Shown: piece by piece, positions 39,501 to 51,035 of the stretch
Numbering within the stretch: position 1 is the first letter of the stretch
Layout of the letters: the number at the start of each line of letters is the position of its first letter
Assembly (NCBI GenBank): GCA_008933995.1
Contig: WARS01000052.1
Coordinates: forward strand, 1,364,001 to 1,428,000
Length of the DNA: 64,000 nucleotides
Origin: Datnioides undecimradiatus
Taxonomy: Eukaryota; Chordata; Actinopteri; Lobotiformes; Datnioididae
Direction: 5' to 3'
Program-made: the position numbers and the translations under genes
The notes under the pieces: generated by a model
Told to the model about the DNA's origin: nothing
Databases searched by the model: none
The model's input: the letters and a program-made list of their open reading frames with translations, nothing else

Positions 39501-42500
39501 TTATACAACGGACTCACTTATATACTCGTGTCTAAAAATACATGTATATTTCCCCGGTAATCACGGCATCATAAGGCTGTAAAAGCTTCCCGAAAAAGAT
39601 GGAGAGCCCTCAAACAACATGCATCCTGGAAAGGGAATTTCATTTTCTAATGGACAGTTTTGGACAAGGTTTGCTCTCTGAAAATCAGCCCCGGTAATAC
39701 TGTAATATCCTACAGTTGTATGCAACCGCGAGATTAATTTTCCTAATGCTAAAGTTCTTGTTGCTGCAGCCAAACATGCATTTACAGCATCAAGGCCGTT
39801 AGATCTTTACAGTCAAATTAAATGGCGTGGTATTATTTCCCAAACAACAAACCAATGCTGTTAGGTTGTTGTGTTTTATCATTTTAAATCACAAAAACCT
39901 CGTACAGCAAATCACCTGAGTAATAAAATATCCGTACTGGTTCTATTTATGTGGCCTGAACCTTAATAAGTTTAAAATGTGATTATCTTCAGCTCAGCAT
40001 AGCTGCATTTATGTCATCGTCCACAGTTTCATTTCATCGTGCAAACATTTAATGCATTCCTGTTGTTTTTTATTATGCATTCTGTGACTTTTTCATCTAT
40101 CCTGTGCACAAAGCTCATGATTTCACACATTCACCGTTGACCCATTCCTCACCGGTTGCCTCCACCATCCCCTCCAGGATGACCACGATCTCAAAGTCCT
40201 CCTTCTCCAGCTGGGCCTGCGACATGTCCCAGAAGGGCGAATGCGCGTTGATCTCGTGGGAGATCACGAGCGGCGAGACCAGGAAGAGCCGATCATCGCC
40301 TGTCTCGAAGCCCACGCTGATGTCTGTCTGGTCCAGCGGGATGAACTCACCTGGAGGAGACAGGAAAACAGAGGTGTGAGGAGGAGAGAGAGGTTCAGCT
40401 GCTTTACAGTATAATTCAGGATTATCTAAAAGAAGGCAAATCCAAAATCCGATAAATGAATATCTAAATATCGACTTATTTAAAGAGGCGGGAGGTAGTT
40501 AGGTCTCTGGTTGTTGGCTGTTGTTGTCATAGTGGAAACAGATGTAATTGTACAAGTTGTAGGAGTTGTTTTAGTCATAGTCGACTCTTTTTTATTGGCA
40601 GTGAACCAGGAATCGTCTTATCTGGTGGACTCACCTTCCTGAGTCTGTTTGGACTTGATGAGCTTGGCCCTCATGTTGGCGCCGACGATGTGGGAGCTCC
40701 GAAGGTCGCCCACCCGGAACATCAGGCAGAGCTTGTCGTCTCTCAGTGAGATGACGGCGTGTTTGGAGAACACCAGCGTCTCTGCCCGTTTGTTGGGCTG
40801 CGAGATCTTCACGAACATGCAGCCCACCTGGGCAGAGAGGAGAGGAGGGGAGGTGTGAAGGCTGGAGGAGAGGAGGGGAGCAGCTGGAACATGTGTAATA
40901 ACTGGAAAAACTGCTAGTTCCCAGCCTGGATGTCAGTGTGGGTGTTAGTCCTCATCAAAAACAGTCCCAGTGTTGTGCTTCATCAGCACTTCCAGAGTAA
41001 ATACTCTCAGGAGGCAAACCATCTGCACCGAGTTAATGTCATTTTGTCTGCATGGTAATGAAATGTTGCGCGATCACTTTATGACTTGAAAACAAAATGT
41101 ACTTTTGTTTCTCGGCTTTCATCGAATGAAATTAGATCATTTGACCATCTTTTTTTTTTTTTAGATCAATTTGAATTTTCACCACTCAAATACACCATAA
41201 TGATCATTTTAAATAAGTGACATGTGGAAACAATCTTCTTTATCTGCAACATTAACTACGATGCATTACACCTCGAAAATACTCTTTGGCGTATACCAGC
41301 CCTGATGCTCACCATGAAGGCGTTCACCATGGAGCCCAGTATAGCCTGCAGCAGCAGCAGCATGGTGCCCACCGGACACTGGTCGGTGATGACGCGGTGG
41401 CCGTAGCCAATGGTGGTCTCCGTCTCGATGGAGAAGAGGAAGGCCGAGATGAAGCCGTTGACATTGTTGACGCACGGCGTCCACGTGTCATCCTCCAGAT
41501 GGTCCAGATCACCCCTTGGGAAGGAAAGGAGGAGAACGTGTGAGAAAAGGGAAGGGGGGAGGGCGACAAAGTGGGTGTCGAGAGGGAAAAATAGAAAGTG
41601 AGCGAGAGGACTGATATTTTAAGAACGGAGGTGGAGAAGTCTATGTAACGAGGACTCATCTCTGCCTTTATATTTACTACCTCCTTTCAGCTAATTCTCA
41701 TAATGAAACACTGCTGATCCATTTCCTCATATCAACGAATATGATTAACCTAATGTTTATTCTTACTTTTCCATCACACATCATCACTCACACCCGTGCC
41801 TGCTGGGTTTTCAGTCCAGTGCCAGAGTCTGCAGATTTCCTCTCAAACTACTCACAGCACAGGCTAATGTCCCTGATTAACACAGCTCCGGCCAGAGCGG
41901 GAGAGCTAATTAATGAAAGTGGTGTTAAGTAATTTATATAATCTATGACTTTTATTGACCTGTGTTGGTGACCAAGGGATTGCGGCAACACTGGCAGCTC
42001 TCTGGCACAGCTTAAGGTGGCCTGTAATCGATCTAGAGAGGTCGCGGTTTTACGAGACGAATACGTTAGCTAATTGGAGCCGGGATCCAGCAGACACATC
42101 TTGTGAAGAGGTAACACATCATGATGAAATACGCTGTAATATTAATACTGCTTTGTCATCTGCTTTTTTGGCTGAAATATATGTACACATATATATACAC
42201 ATATATATATGCTTTTTGCCTCCGTTGCAGAAATGTCTCGCAATGCTGGCAACTCGCTCGCAGTGTCATCCTCCATCTTTGAGCAATTGAAGTTGGGTAG
42301 CGATGACTTGGGACGACTGTATTAAAGGAACAGCCAGGGGACGGTTAGCATAGCTTAGCACAAAGACTGGAAACGGGTGGTAACAGCTAGCCTGGCTCTG
42401 TCTGATGGTAAAAACAATGCAATCTCACTGTTTAATCTCCTCGCTACATGTTTCACCTCAGGTTTTGTACATGTTAAACAAAGCTAAGCTAACCTGCAGC

Positions 42501-44301
42501 TTCATATAAACATCAGAGTGGTATCAATCTTTCAGTAATTACAGCGCAATCTTAAAAATGCAGACTCCTCTATGACTCAAGAGACTGACTGTGACACAAG
42601 AGATCTAAATGGATAAACATGTTTCACCCCCTCACTCAACAGTCTTACCTGCAGTAGGCTATGAGGTACCAGATGGCCCCGAAGAAGAGCCACGTGACGG
42701 CGTAGGCCATGACGAAGACGAAGAGCGAGCAGCGCCAGTTGAGGTCCACCAGCGTGGTGAAGATGTCGGTCAGGTAGCGGTAAGTCTCCTGCATGTTGCC
42801 GTGCTGCACGTTGCAGCGACCATTCTTCTCCACGTAGCGCTGCCTCTTGCGCCGATTTCGGGCTAGTGGAGAGACGGGACGATGGGGTAGGTCACAGAGG
42901 TTGGAGATGAACAATATGTACGGCTGGAAAATGGCCGGTTTTATGGAAAACACGTGGTTACGGCTACATTTTGGTGCTTGTCTGTGCTCGAAACAAGACA
43001 AGTCCTCCTAGGTGTCAGTTTCATAACCCTTGGTTCCAGGAAACCCTTTCAAAACCTCTGTTTAGGGTTGCCTTTTTAGATTTCAGAAAAGTTTTGCTGT
43101 TTGAAGATGCAAGCCTGACTGCAGTCAGAGGATGCGAGCTGAATGAAGGCAAGACGCGACACCGGAGGATACACAGAGGAAGGTGCCAGGGGACAAAACT
43201 ACTTAGAGATTTGCAGAAAATCAGTCTGGTGAAGAAGGGATGACAGGAATGGGAACAGACAGGTGAGGAAACGGGAGGAGATGAAGCGCGACAGGACCGC
43301 ATCATCAAAGACTCAGAGAAGAAAAGCTACAACGTTGGACTTTGGTTGCTGTACAACCCTGAAGGCGACTGATGATAGTTTGTATTGTTTTAACGTGGGT
43401 GCACCCAGTCAGAACAGATTTTGACTCAAGCGGGATGCAGAACGTTTCTGCTTCTTGACACAGTCGTCGTCGACAACAGTGGCTTTCAATCAGTGTGCGT
43501 TGTGCTCAGGTTTCAGAGTCACAGCTTAAGGTTTAAAGGAGTAGTTCGGCCCTTTTTAGATACGTTCGGTGCTGCATTTTAATATTTTGGTGCGCTCAGA
43601 TACATAAAAATAAGCGTCTAAGTGTTTTTCCTTTCACTAAGATGTACAGTGAGGAGGAGAGACCTGAGCAGAGCTACCGGAGAAGCCAAATGAAAAAGGC
43701 CGTGCAAGACTGTCAGAATCGCTGAGGGATGAAGCGCTGCAGCACGGTCCAAATTAGGGGAGATTCACAACTATTGCACGAGAGACGGGGAGGAGAAGGC
43801 GGAGCAGCAAACACACAGTGTGTCTGAGAGGAGTGGGGAAAGTCGGTGAACAGCTCCTGATCTCTGGAGGAGTTCAAAGAGTCAGTAATGATGTGCGACC
43901 GTACACTTTTGTCTGCGCTTGAGTGAATAGAAAGCAGCTATAATGTGTATTTTATCATTTAATGGCCAATTAAAGACAGGAAACCACATCTGAAGCCACT
44001 CACCCCACCCAAACCGCCCCCGCTCCTTCTCCGTCCCCTGGTTCTTCTTCCGGGTCTGATTGGCTTTGGCCTCCCGCTCCGCCAGCTTGGCCTGGAACGA
44101 CCTGTTGACCTTGGCCGGGGCCGGAGGGGACGGCGTGGTCTCCGTGGTGACGACGTGGCCCAGCTCCTGCGATAGGTTGAAGACTCCCGTGGAGGCGGTG
44201 GCCTCGGTGGCCACTTCCACTTCGTCCCCTTCCCCCTTCACCTCCACAGGGAGCGAGAGGGAGTCCGGGCGGGAGGGGAAGACCGAGTTCTCCAGCGCCA
44301 T
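36563..44301 (-). CDS. kcnj9: G protein-gated inward rectifier potassium channel GIRK3 (Kir3.3)
   Basis: A two-pass potassium channel subunit that assembles with other GIRK subunits and is opened by G-beta-gamma. Exons: 44301-44004, 42862-42649, 41514-41313, 40827-40635, 40350-40153, 38578-38448 and 36829-36563. They total 1503 nt, 500 aa, and all junction phases match. The core reads [17 protein letters not shown], then M1 ([18 protein letters not shown]), the pore with filter TIGYGH, M2 ([11 protein letters not shown]) and the cytoplasmic domain. GIRK3 is chosen over GIRK1/2/4 because of the tail: [21 protein letters not shown] and SRLDEE match mammalian GIRK3. The start MALENSVF resembles human MAQENAAF and lies in a good context (GCCATGG). 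Oddities: six introns, about 85 extra N-terminal residues, and a C-terminus SESEA instead of ESKV. The mammalian neighbour KCNJ10 is not in the window. Confidence 0.95.
36874..37400. mobile_element. Fold-back MITE in kcnj9 intron 6
   Basis: The left arm (about 36949-37020, beginning GGTTGGTTAGCTTAGCTTAG) is repeated as its reverse complement at about 37240-37323 (ending TTAAGCTAAGCTAACC). Both arms share AAGACTG, AAACAGGTG and a CTCTG block. Similarity continues inward through the GTAAC and CAGCACC segments, so most of the element could fold on itself. From memory this is a widespread teleost non-autonomous DNA element. I cannot name its family with certainty. Outer ends are approximate. Confidence 0.75.
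42178..42210. repeat. AT-rich simple repeat (TATA/CACATATATA)
   Basis: Alternating AT and ACATAT units in kcnj9 intron 2. Confidence 0.8.
42321..42535. mobile_element. Shorter copy of the same fold-back MITE in kcnj9 intron 2
   Basis: It begins ATTAAAGGAACAG, continues GGTTAGCATAGCTTAGC, AAAGACTGGAAACGGGTGG and GCTAGCCTGGCTCTGTC, and then ends with the reverse-oriented AAGCTAAGCTAACC and CATCAGAGTGGTATC. The order matches the element at 36.9-37.4 kb with the centre deleted. Confidence 0.7.
43530..43610. mobile_element. End fragment of the fold-back MITE in kcnj9 intron 1
   Basis: TTTAAAGGAGTAGTTCGGC resembles the outer terminus of the same MITE family. Only one end is visible, so this is a relic or a chance match. 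Confidence 0.4.
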
Positions 44302-44310
44302 GGCCTATGC

Positions 44311-44334
44311 GTGTATGTGTGTGTGTGTGTGTGT
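44311..44334. repeat. (GT)n microsatellite just upstream of the kcnj9 start codon
   Basis: GT/CA dinucleotide run about 10 bp upstream of the kcnj9 ATG. On the minus strand it is a CA tract that lies either in the 5' untranslated region or at the end of a leader intron. Confidence 0.85.
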
Positions 44335-46159
44335 CAGGTGTATTAGCGTGTTATTGATATCCTCCCTATGGCAGACTCTGTCCAGTGGCTATTGATTGGA
44401 CCATTTGTTTGCTTGACTGGAGCCTGGAATATAAAAAGGAGAAGAACACAGTGCGCCGTCACAATAATTCACTGACAAATGATTTTTCCAAAACAAACAG
44501 GACCTGCAGAGCTTTTCACCGCCTCTGTCCCTTTAATTACTCTTAAGATACTTTTGTATTTCCCACATTAACAACAAGGCCTGCGGGCTCTGCGCTGCTC
44601 GCCATGCAGATTTGACTTCCTGTCTCTGTCCCTTTCATCATTTCATCCCTTTTTAATAGCAAAATGAGCAAAGACGAAAGAAAAAAATGAAAAATCACAT
44701 TGTTGGGGCTGATCGTACACAGTTTTATTAGTCTTTTGCATTAGACATGAAGGGAGAATAAATGTCTAATCCTGGACCACAGCGCAGCATATGCACATTA
44801 GAGCCACTTTTACTGTTTTGCATGTTTCATAAAGCCCCTTCAGGGTGGGTGTGAGTGTGTGGTCCATGCATGCGTGTCCGTTGTTGTGTAATTGCACTCA
44901 CAGCTGTGTTAAAGGAATGGATTTATGCTACAGGCCTGCTGCAATTTCTTACATAAGTCCTGTATAAGTATGAGGAACTGAGTTAAATATGTATGTGGAC
45001 ACTGAGATGTGGTGTGTCCCTGAAGTGTGTGCACAGTAAAATGGAGTCCTAGTCCACTGTAGCCTTGGGTGATGTGCATTCATTTAGACAATTGGCGGAT
45101 GGACGCAAGAGGAGACTGATGGTGACAATCAAGATGACGCACTACGCCTGATGGATGGATCAGAAATAGCCTCTATTACAGGGTGCCTGTTAGCCAGCCA
45201 ATAGGCTCCAGAAAGCGAAAGGCTACGCTTGTGGATTAATGTCAGAGAGATGAGCAAATGAATAAAACCTTACCTGCTCAGTGCAGCAACTTGTAGGTGT
45301 ATCAGACCAGGAATGGGCAGATGTTTTCTTATCATAAGAAAAGCGAAAATCGGGTCCAGGAACGAACCGCGGTCGGCAGCCTTGGTTCAATGACACCCAT
45401 TTCTGGTGTTTACCAGCGACGCAGCATCAGTCCACTCCGGTTAGTCTTTTCCAGGAAAAACAAAGACCACCTCGATCCGACCTCAGCGCTCACAGTAAAG
45501 AAAACGCGAACACCAAATCCACTGGACGCTCAAGCATTAAGATTGAATATAAGCCCCCGACGATAAAACAATCACAGCGCGGCGATTATTTGCATTTGAA
45601 GAACATGTGTCGGGCAGTGGACGTGCGAAATGGTGGCAACAGGATAACCCGGCAGCGCGGAGAGCTCCATCATCTGTGCATCTGATGGAGACAGTCAGGT
45701 GTGGAGCCACTGAGCGGCGGCGGGGGGGATGCTGTCGTCAGCCCAGCCCCTATCAACCCTGCCTGGCCCAGACGCTTCTCACTTCTGCTACAGAGAGGGG
45801 ACGGCAGTCATCTCCCTCCTCTCTCTGCTCACTGTCAGACCCCACAGCATCTGCACACAGCCCACATCTGTTTAACAGCAAAGGCCTGTTTTTGTGACGC
45901 AATTGCAATATAACATCAATATTTTATATTTAGTGTAAACAGTGCAGTGTAACAAAGCTTAATTTGGTTTGTTCTATTATATATAAATTACTTTTAATTT
46001 TATTTTAGGTCTTCTACATGGTTTTTATCACATTAGTTTCAATAAAACCCGATGATGAAAATATTAATGAGCTTTTTCATTAGTAAAATTACTTCTGCTG
46101 ATAACAGATACAGTCACGCGCCACATTGTATCATCAATTGTATCAGATTATAATTAGCG

Positions 46160-46248
46160 TCACATTCATTAGCCGCCGTTCGGCCGCCGGCCTCTAGGTG
46201 GCAGTGTACGTTCACAGCGGCGCCGGTACTCGGTCCTCCTTTTCCAAG
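46160..46248 (+). promoter_or_regulatory. eif3f: CG-rich promoter and 5' leader of eif3f
   Basis: A locally CG-rich block (GCCGCCGTTCGGCCGCCGG) directly precedes the eif3f start. No TATA box is visible. The sequence around the start, CCAAGATGTCGG, resembles the YY1-type initiator seen in many housekeeping genes; that is an inference. Confidence 0.5.
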
Positions 46249-49049
46249 ATGTCGGTGTACGGGCCAGTGGTGAAAATTCACCCAGTCGTTCTCGCCTCTA
46301 TCTGCGACTCGTACGAGCGGAGGAATGAGGGAGCGAGTCGTGTGATCGGGACCCTGTTGGGTAAGCAGAAACCTGACATGTTTGTCCCCCGTAGGGTTGA
46401 CGGACTTCTGGCGAAACAGGTGATGCTAATTTTAGCTCGCCTGCTAACGCATGCTGCTAGCTAACCTGCATCTGGCTAGCGTAAGCTATCAACGGTTAGC
46501 TAGCCAAAACAGCTAGCAGCATCACTTGTAACAGCTGGCTGTGCATCAAAATGGTCACGGGGGTGGCAAGATTGGCCACTCGACAAGTCTTTGAGTTTTT
46601 CTGGACATTTTTTAAATAATAGGACTCAAATCTTTAGAGTTGAACTTTGTCGTTAACATTTCGTTTACTGGGTGCTAATAGTTCGTCATGATTTTAGCTT
46701 CTTGTTAGCTAGCTAATAGCGCGAGTGGCTAACTGAACAGTAATGCCATCATTTGTAACATCTGTCCCCTTCAGGTACTATTGACAAGCACTCTATTGAA
46801 GTGACCAACTGCTTCTCCGTCCCCCACAATGAGTCTGAAGATGAGGTACGTCTGTAAAACTAATTTATTCATAGAACAGTGAATAAATGAGTTTGGGGTG
46901 TCGTCATTAAACATTTATTATTGTCCTGTGGCTTGTCTCTGTCGATGCTGATGAGAAGTTGCCCGTTTACAAACCAGGATAACAAATACCATTGGGCACC
47001 AGTAGATGGGACATAATCACAAAAAAGCTAAACCTTAAGCTAAATAAAACTTGATATAAAGAATGATCATCCTTGTCAATAGCATGTGAAATATGTATAT
47101 ATATTGAAATCCTCAATTGGTATGACACGGTGGAATTCCTAAACAAAACCTGTATTAACGCTATATATTTGTCATGGCTGTACAAACCGGTGTTGGTGGT
47201 TTTGAAAGGGTTAGAAGTAGAAAAGTTGATCAAGCATTGAGGAGATTTAAACTCATGACCACTTTCAGGCCTAGATGGATGTTGCATTCTAGAAGAGGGA
47301 GGATGCTTTGTGAAGAAATGGCCATGTGTCAACACCTATCCTTTTCCCAACAGGTTGCTGTGGACATGGAGTTCGCCAAGAACATGTACGAGCTCCACAA
47401 GAGGGTGTCGCCCACTGAAGTCATCGTCGGATGGTGCGTCAGCTGGCCAAATTTGGATTTTCAAAGGTTAAAGTAGGGGGAAACGAGTTTTTACCTTACT
47501 ACAGTAACGTCTGTCGCCGCAGGTATGCCACAGGCTTTGACATCACAGAACACTCAGTGCTCATTCACGAGTACTACAGCCGCGAGGCCACCAACCCCAT
47601 TCACCTGACCATGGACACGGCGCTGCAGAGTGGCAAGATGAACATCCGCGCCTACGTCAGGTCGGCCGCCCTCCTTGTCTTCCTGTCTTTGTTGTGATCA
47701 ACTACAGACTGAGTGTGTGTTTGAATGTGCTTGTGTTTCTTTCATAACAGTGCGCAGATGGGTGTGCCAGGAAAGACAGTTGGTGTGATGTTCACCCCGC
47801 TGACTGTCAAGTATGTCTACTACGACACTGAGAGGATAGGCGGTAAGAATACAGAGAATAAATGACAGTGACTGTTTGGAAACAAATACTTACTGCCTAG
47901 ATAGAGCTGTGAATTTCATTTTTAAGTAACCACAGAGAAAAATATTTCAGCCTGAGTGTAAAAGAACTTTGTGTTCATGTCAATGGGATCTCAATTTAAA
48001 CTCTGTTTCTCTCAGTTGTTGTGCTGTGCTCCTCACACTCCCATCTGTGTGTTGCAGTTGACCTTCTACAGAGGACGCGTCTCGCTCCAAGTCGCACCAA
48101 GGGGCTCACCTCTGATCTGTCCCAGGTGGCTGGCTCTGCAGCCAGGATCCAGGACATGCTGACCACCGTGCTGGCATACATCGAGGATGTTCTGGTGAGC
48201 GTTTAGATCACATGCACTAATCGCCTAACTCAAATCACATCTGTGTAGTTTTCATTGTTTCCATATGCACAGACTAATAAAGGAATACTCGCAGCTGGTT
48301 TTCCTGGTCACAGTCCAGCTATTCCACTTCGTATCAGTCCGCTGTGTCTCTAGAGATCATTTGTGCAGTGATGAAGCTTAACACTGATGGCGGCTATTAA
48401 GGTAATGCTGTTCGATCTGTCTCAGTCTGGCAAAGTGACAGCAGACAACAGCGTGGGCCGCTTCCTGATGGACCTGGTCAACAAGGTGCCCACCATCTCG
48501 GCCGAGGACTTCGAGAACATGCTCAACTCTAACATCAATGTAAGTGCTCTTTATCTACTAGTAAACAGCCTAAACATCAATGCCTCTTATAGACAGAAAT
48601 GTGTCTAATTACAGTTAATGGTTGTTTTCCTCACTGGCTTCAGCGCGTCTGCTTCAGCCTTCCTTTCAGCTATCTACTTGCTGCTGTCAGGCTTGCTCTT
48701 AGCAAATTGGCACGCTCGCCGTGGATAACAGGAAGCGTTTAATAGCCTGCTCTCCCGGCTCCTCTTCTCTGATTCTTTTTTACGCAGCGATTGCCTGGCA
48801 CACGCAGGCATCTCAGGAACATGGGTGTGTCCATGAAATCTGTAGTCGGAGGATTCCCTGGCTTTGTAGTCTCTCCGTTCTTTGTGCGCTGTTAAAAGAA
48901 CACAAGCATGTTTGTGTCGCTCTGAATATTGTAGTAACAAAAAGGTAAATGCTCTCTTCTTCTGCCCGCAGGATCTGTTGATGGTGACCTACCTGTCTAA
49001 CCTCACCCAGGCACAGATTGCTCTAAACGAGAAGCTGGTGCTGCTCTGA
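46249..49049 (+). CDS. eif3f: Eukaryotic translation initiation factor 3 subunit F
   Basis: eIF3f is an MPN-domain subunit of the eIF3 complex, which binds the 40S ribosome during initiation. Exons: 46249-46360, 46775-46845, 47354-47433, 47523-47660, 47751-47842, 48058-48194, 48426-48539 and 48972-49049. They total 822 nt and 273 aa with all phases consistent. The MPN domain spans about residues 8-140 ([82 protein letters not shown]). The C-terminal part carries [14 protein letters not shown] and [23 protein letters not shown]. No canonical JAMM zinc ligand set is present, as usual for eIF3f. The start lacks the long Ala/Pro-rich leader of the mammalian protein. The exon 4 donor (CAG|GTCGGC) is weak but is the one that fits the frame. 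Confidence 0.97.
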
Positions 49050-49116
49050 GGGGATTTCTTCAAAGTGATTCATATTTAATTTTGTATACTTTTTTTTTTT
49101 TTTTTTGGCTGAGATG

Positions 49117-49122
49117 AATAAA
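49117..49122 (+). terminator. eif3f: Polyadenylation signal of eif3f
   Basis: AATAAA 68 nt after the stop codon, following a T-run in the 3' untranslated region. Confidence 0.8.
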
Positions 49123-49617
49123 GATGTTAAACAGTCGTACAGCGTTTGCTCCTGGCTTCCAGACATTGTCTTTGGTAATATTGTAATTACAAATAATGCA
49201 ATGATAACGTAACCCGGCCTTTTGAATAAATGTTCCCAAGCCACGTCTCAGACAGCTCACACTTACCGCCGTCAACTCCTTTATGATGTTTGACATCATA
49301 TGCAAAAGTATTGAAATGTGTATTTTAGTGCTGCTGTCAATTAATTACCACATTAATTTCATTTGCTTCTTTTCTTTAAATTCACAAAAAGCTCAAATCC
49401 ACAAAATATTCACTTAATTATAAAGTAGAACAAAAAAGCAGTTCAGCAGGTATAAGGAACCATTAAACATTTGACATATGTCCCTGTTGGGGAGCTGGTT
49501 ATTTGCCTTTAGTTTGAATAAATCACTTTAAACTGTGCTTGATTTGTATTCATTTTAATTTTTATGTGACAAGTGCTGAGGGCAGAACTCAAACAGCGAC
49601 ACTTGACATGACAGGAT

Positions 49618-49623
49618 TTTAAT
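49618..49623 (-). terminator. apoo: Candidate polyadenylation signal of apoo
   Basis: ATTAAA variant hexamer on the minus strand, about 250 nt past the apoo stop codon. No genomic A-tract was seen next to the gene. Confidence 0.3.
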
Positions 49624-49873
49624 CTAAGACGATAGATCTGGATCAGTTCCCCACACAAATATACATTCAGATCAGAAGCAGAAGTTGAACAGTCACGCTG
49701 CAAACCGCTCGTGACAGGCCATGCCCGGCCTGAGTTACATGTGAAGCTTAGTGCAAAGAAGTGGGCATGAGAAAGTCACACACATCAGAGCCTGTCTAGG
49801 TAGCGCACGTCAATCTATCAGGAAATGCTGATTTGTTATTGCTGAGTTGTTGCGGAAACGCACACTGAGATCC

Positions 49874-50467
49874 TCAGGGTTTGGTCTCTGACTCGGAGAC
49901 CTTTGCAGCTTCGCTCTGAGGCTTCAGGATCTTCTCCACGGCGGCGTAGCTCTGCACGGCGCGCTCGTACACGGAGTCACCGGTTGACTTTGCGATGGCT
50001 GCAGCCTGCTCCGGATAGTAGAGGGAGGCGCTCACGGTCACCAGACCTGCTGGGTAGATGAGCTTCTTAATCCTGGAGCCTCTGGCGAGAAAGAGCCCAA
50101 GGACACCGGTGAAGCCGATAACTCCCGCCCGGGGATAGAAGTCCTTCGGCGGGTTCTGCAGGTAGTTGTAGGCGTCGTTCCCAAACCGGACGACACTTTG
50201 AACTTTGGGTTTAATTTTATCATAGGTGCCCTGACACCAATCCGTGTATGGCTCTAAGAACTTCCTGAGGGTGGCGACACTCTCCTCCAGCTGACCCGTT
50301 TCAGGCTCCACATACCGGGACTTGTGCTGCGGAGCGGTGTACAGAGACAGTTCATCCAGCGGCACCGGGGCGGTCGCCTCTCTCTCCCCGTCTCTGGCAG
50401 CAGCGTAGACGGTGAACGGCAAGAAACCCAGCGCTCCCGGCATGGCACTACCTGTCACCTTCAACAT
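49874..50467 (-). CDS. apoo: MICOS complex subunit MIC26 / apolipoprotein O, intronless
   Basis: MIC26 is an inner-membrane protein of the mitochondrial MICOS complex, which shapes cristae junctions. One uninterrupted frame of 198 codons encodes 197 aa, matching the usual vertebrate length (human 198). Family landmarks: an N-terminal hydrophobic stretch ending FTVYAA, DELSLYTAP, QLEESVATLR, EPYTDWCQGTYDKIKPK, DAYNYLQNPP, and two membrane segments (GVIGFTGVLGLFLARGS and GLVTVSASLYYP) joined by RIKKLIYP. These fit APOO better than its paralogue APOOL. The start at 50467 is the first ATG; the frame is open further upstream but only to a GTG. The complete lack of introns is odd, since the mammalian gene is multi-exon. 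An expressed retrogene is the likely explanation. It is tail-to-tail with eif3f and head-to-head with dnaaf6. Confidence 0.92.
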   Translation of the reverse strand: MLKVTGSAMPGALGFLPFTVYAAARDGEREATAPVPLDELSLYTAPQHKSRYVEPETGQLEESVATLRKFLEPYTDWCQGTYDKIKPKVQSVVRFGNDAYNYLQNPPKDFYPRAGVIGFTGVLGLFLARGSRIKKLIYPAGLVTVSASLYYPEQAAAIAKSTGDSVYERAVQSYAAVEKILKPQSEAAKVSESETKP

Positions 50468-51035
50468 GATCCTCGCGGTCCATGCATTTACTACGGTGTC
50501 CGCGGAGGGACACTGGCAACTCGAAGCAGTAATCACGCCGCCTCTCAGTTGACTTTTGACTCTTCTATTGTTTATACTACGCTTGACAGCACAATCACAA
50601 CAAAGCACGATTATTTATTAACAATAAACACGTGAGATTTTAATCTTATTTAATTATAAGTTTTTTAATTTGCATTTACAACTCTAACTACATTAGAAAA
50701 TGTGCTTTTTGTTCCACTTCTTTTGACTGCTGGTTAACAAAACGCTTTTTATATACCCTAACAAACCTGATCTAATGATATATGATGCCTTGTTATAGAT
50801 TAAACTGTGCATTTTGCTCACCTTAACCAAATTCAGCTTTAAAATGCTACATATTAATGCATCAATAACGAGATTCTGATACTTTGAGATGGGCTTGTCC
50901 GTTTATTTCAATTCAGAAAGTCTCCTTAAATGACGTAGGCTTAACTAATTACGTATTTGTTAATAATTTATTACAACTTTGACGATACATACTTACAACT
51001 TGTTCGAGGATTCCTTGTCCTCTGTGACGTCTCCG

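Larger units (their letters stand above)
44302..46248. other. Intergenic region between divergent kcnj9 and eif3f
   Basis: About 1.95 kb. The left part is AT-rich; the right part (about 46160 onward) is CG-rich and forms the eif3f promoter. An in-frame 89-codon open frame at 45297-45566 has no recognisable domain. A kcnj9 non-coding first exon could lie here, but I could not place one. Confidence 0.5.

Noticed and set aside
46198-46248. 17-residue N-terminal extension of eif3f
   Set aside because: It would need a GTG start; the first ATG at 46249 is in good context.
46846-48971. snoRNAs in eif3f introns
   Set aside because: Translation-factor genes often host them, but I found no convincing C/D box pair or H/ACA arrangement by eye.
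50468-50608. 47-residue N-terminal extension of apoo
   Set aside because: The upstream frame starts only at a GTG, and the family begins at the ATG at 50467, which gives the normal length.
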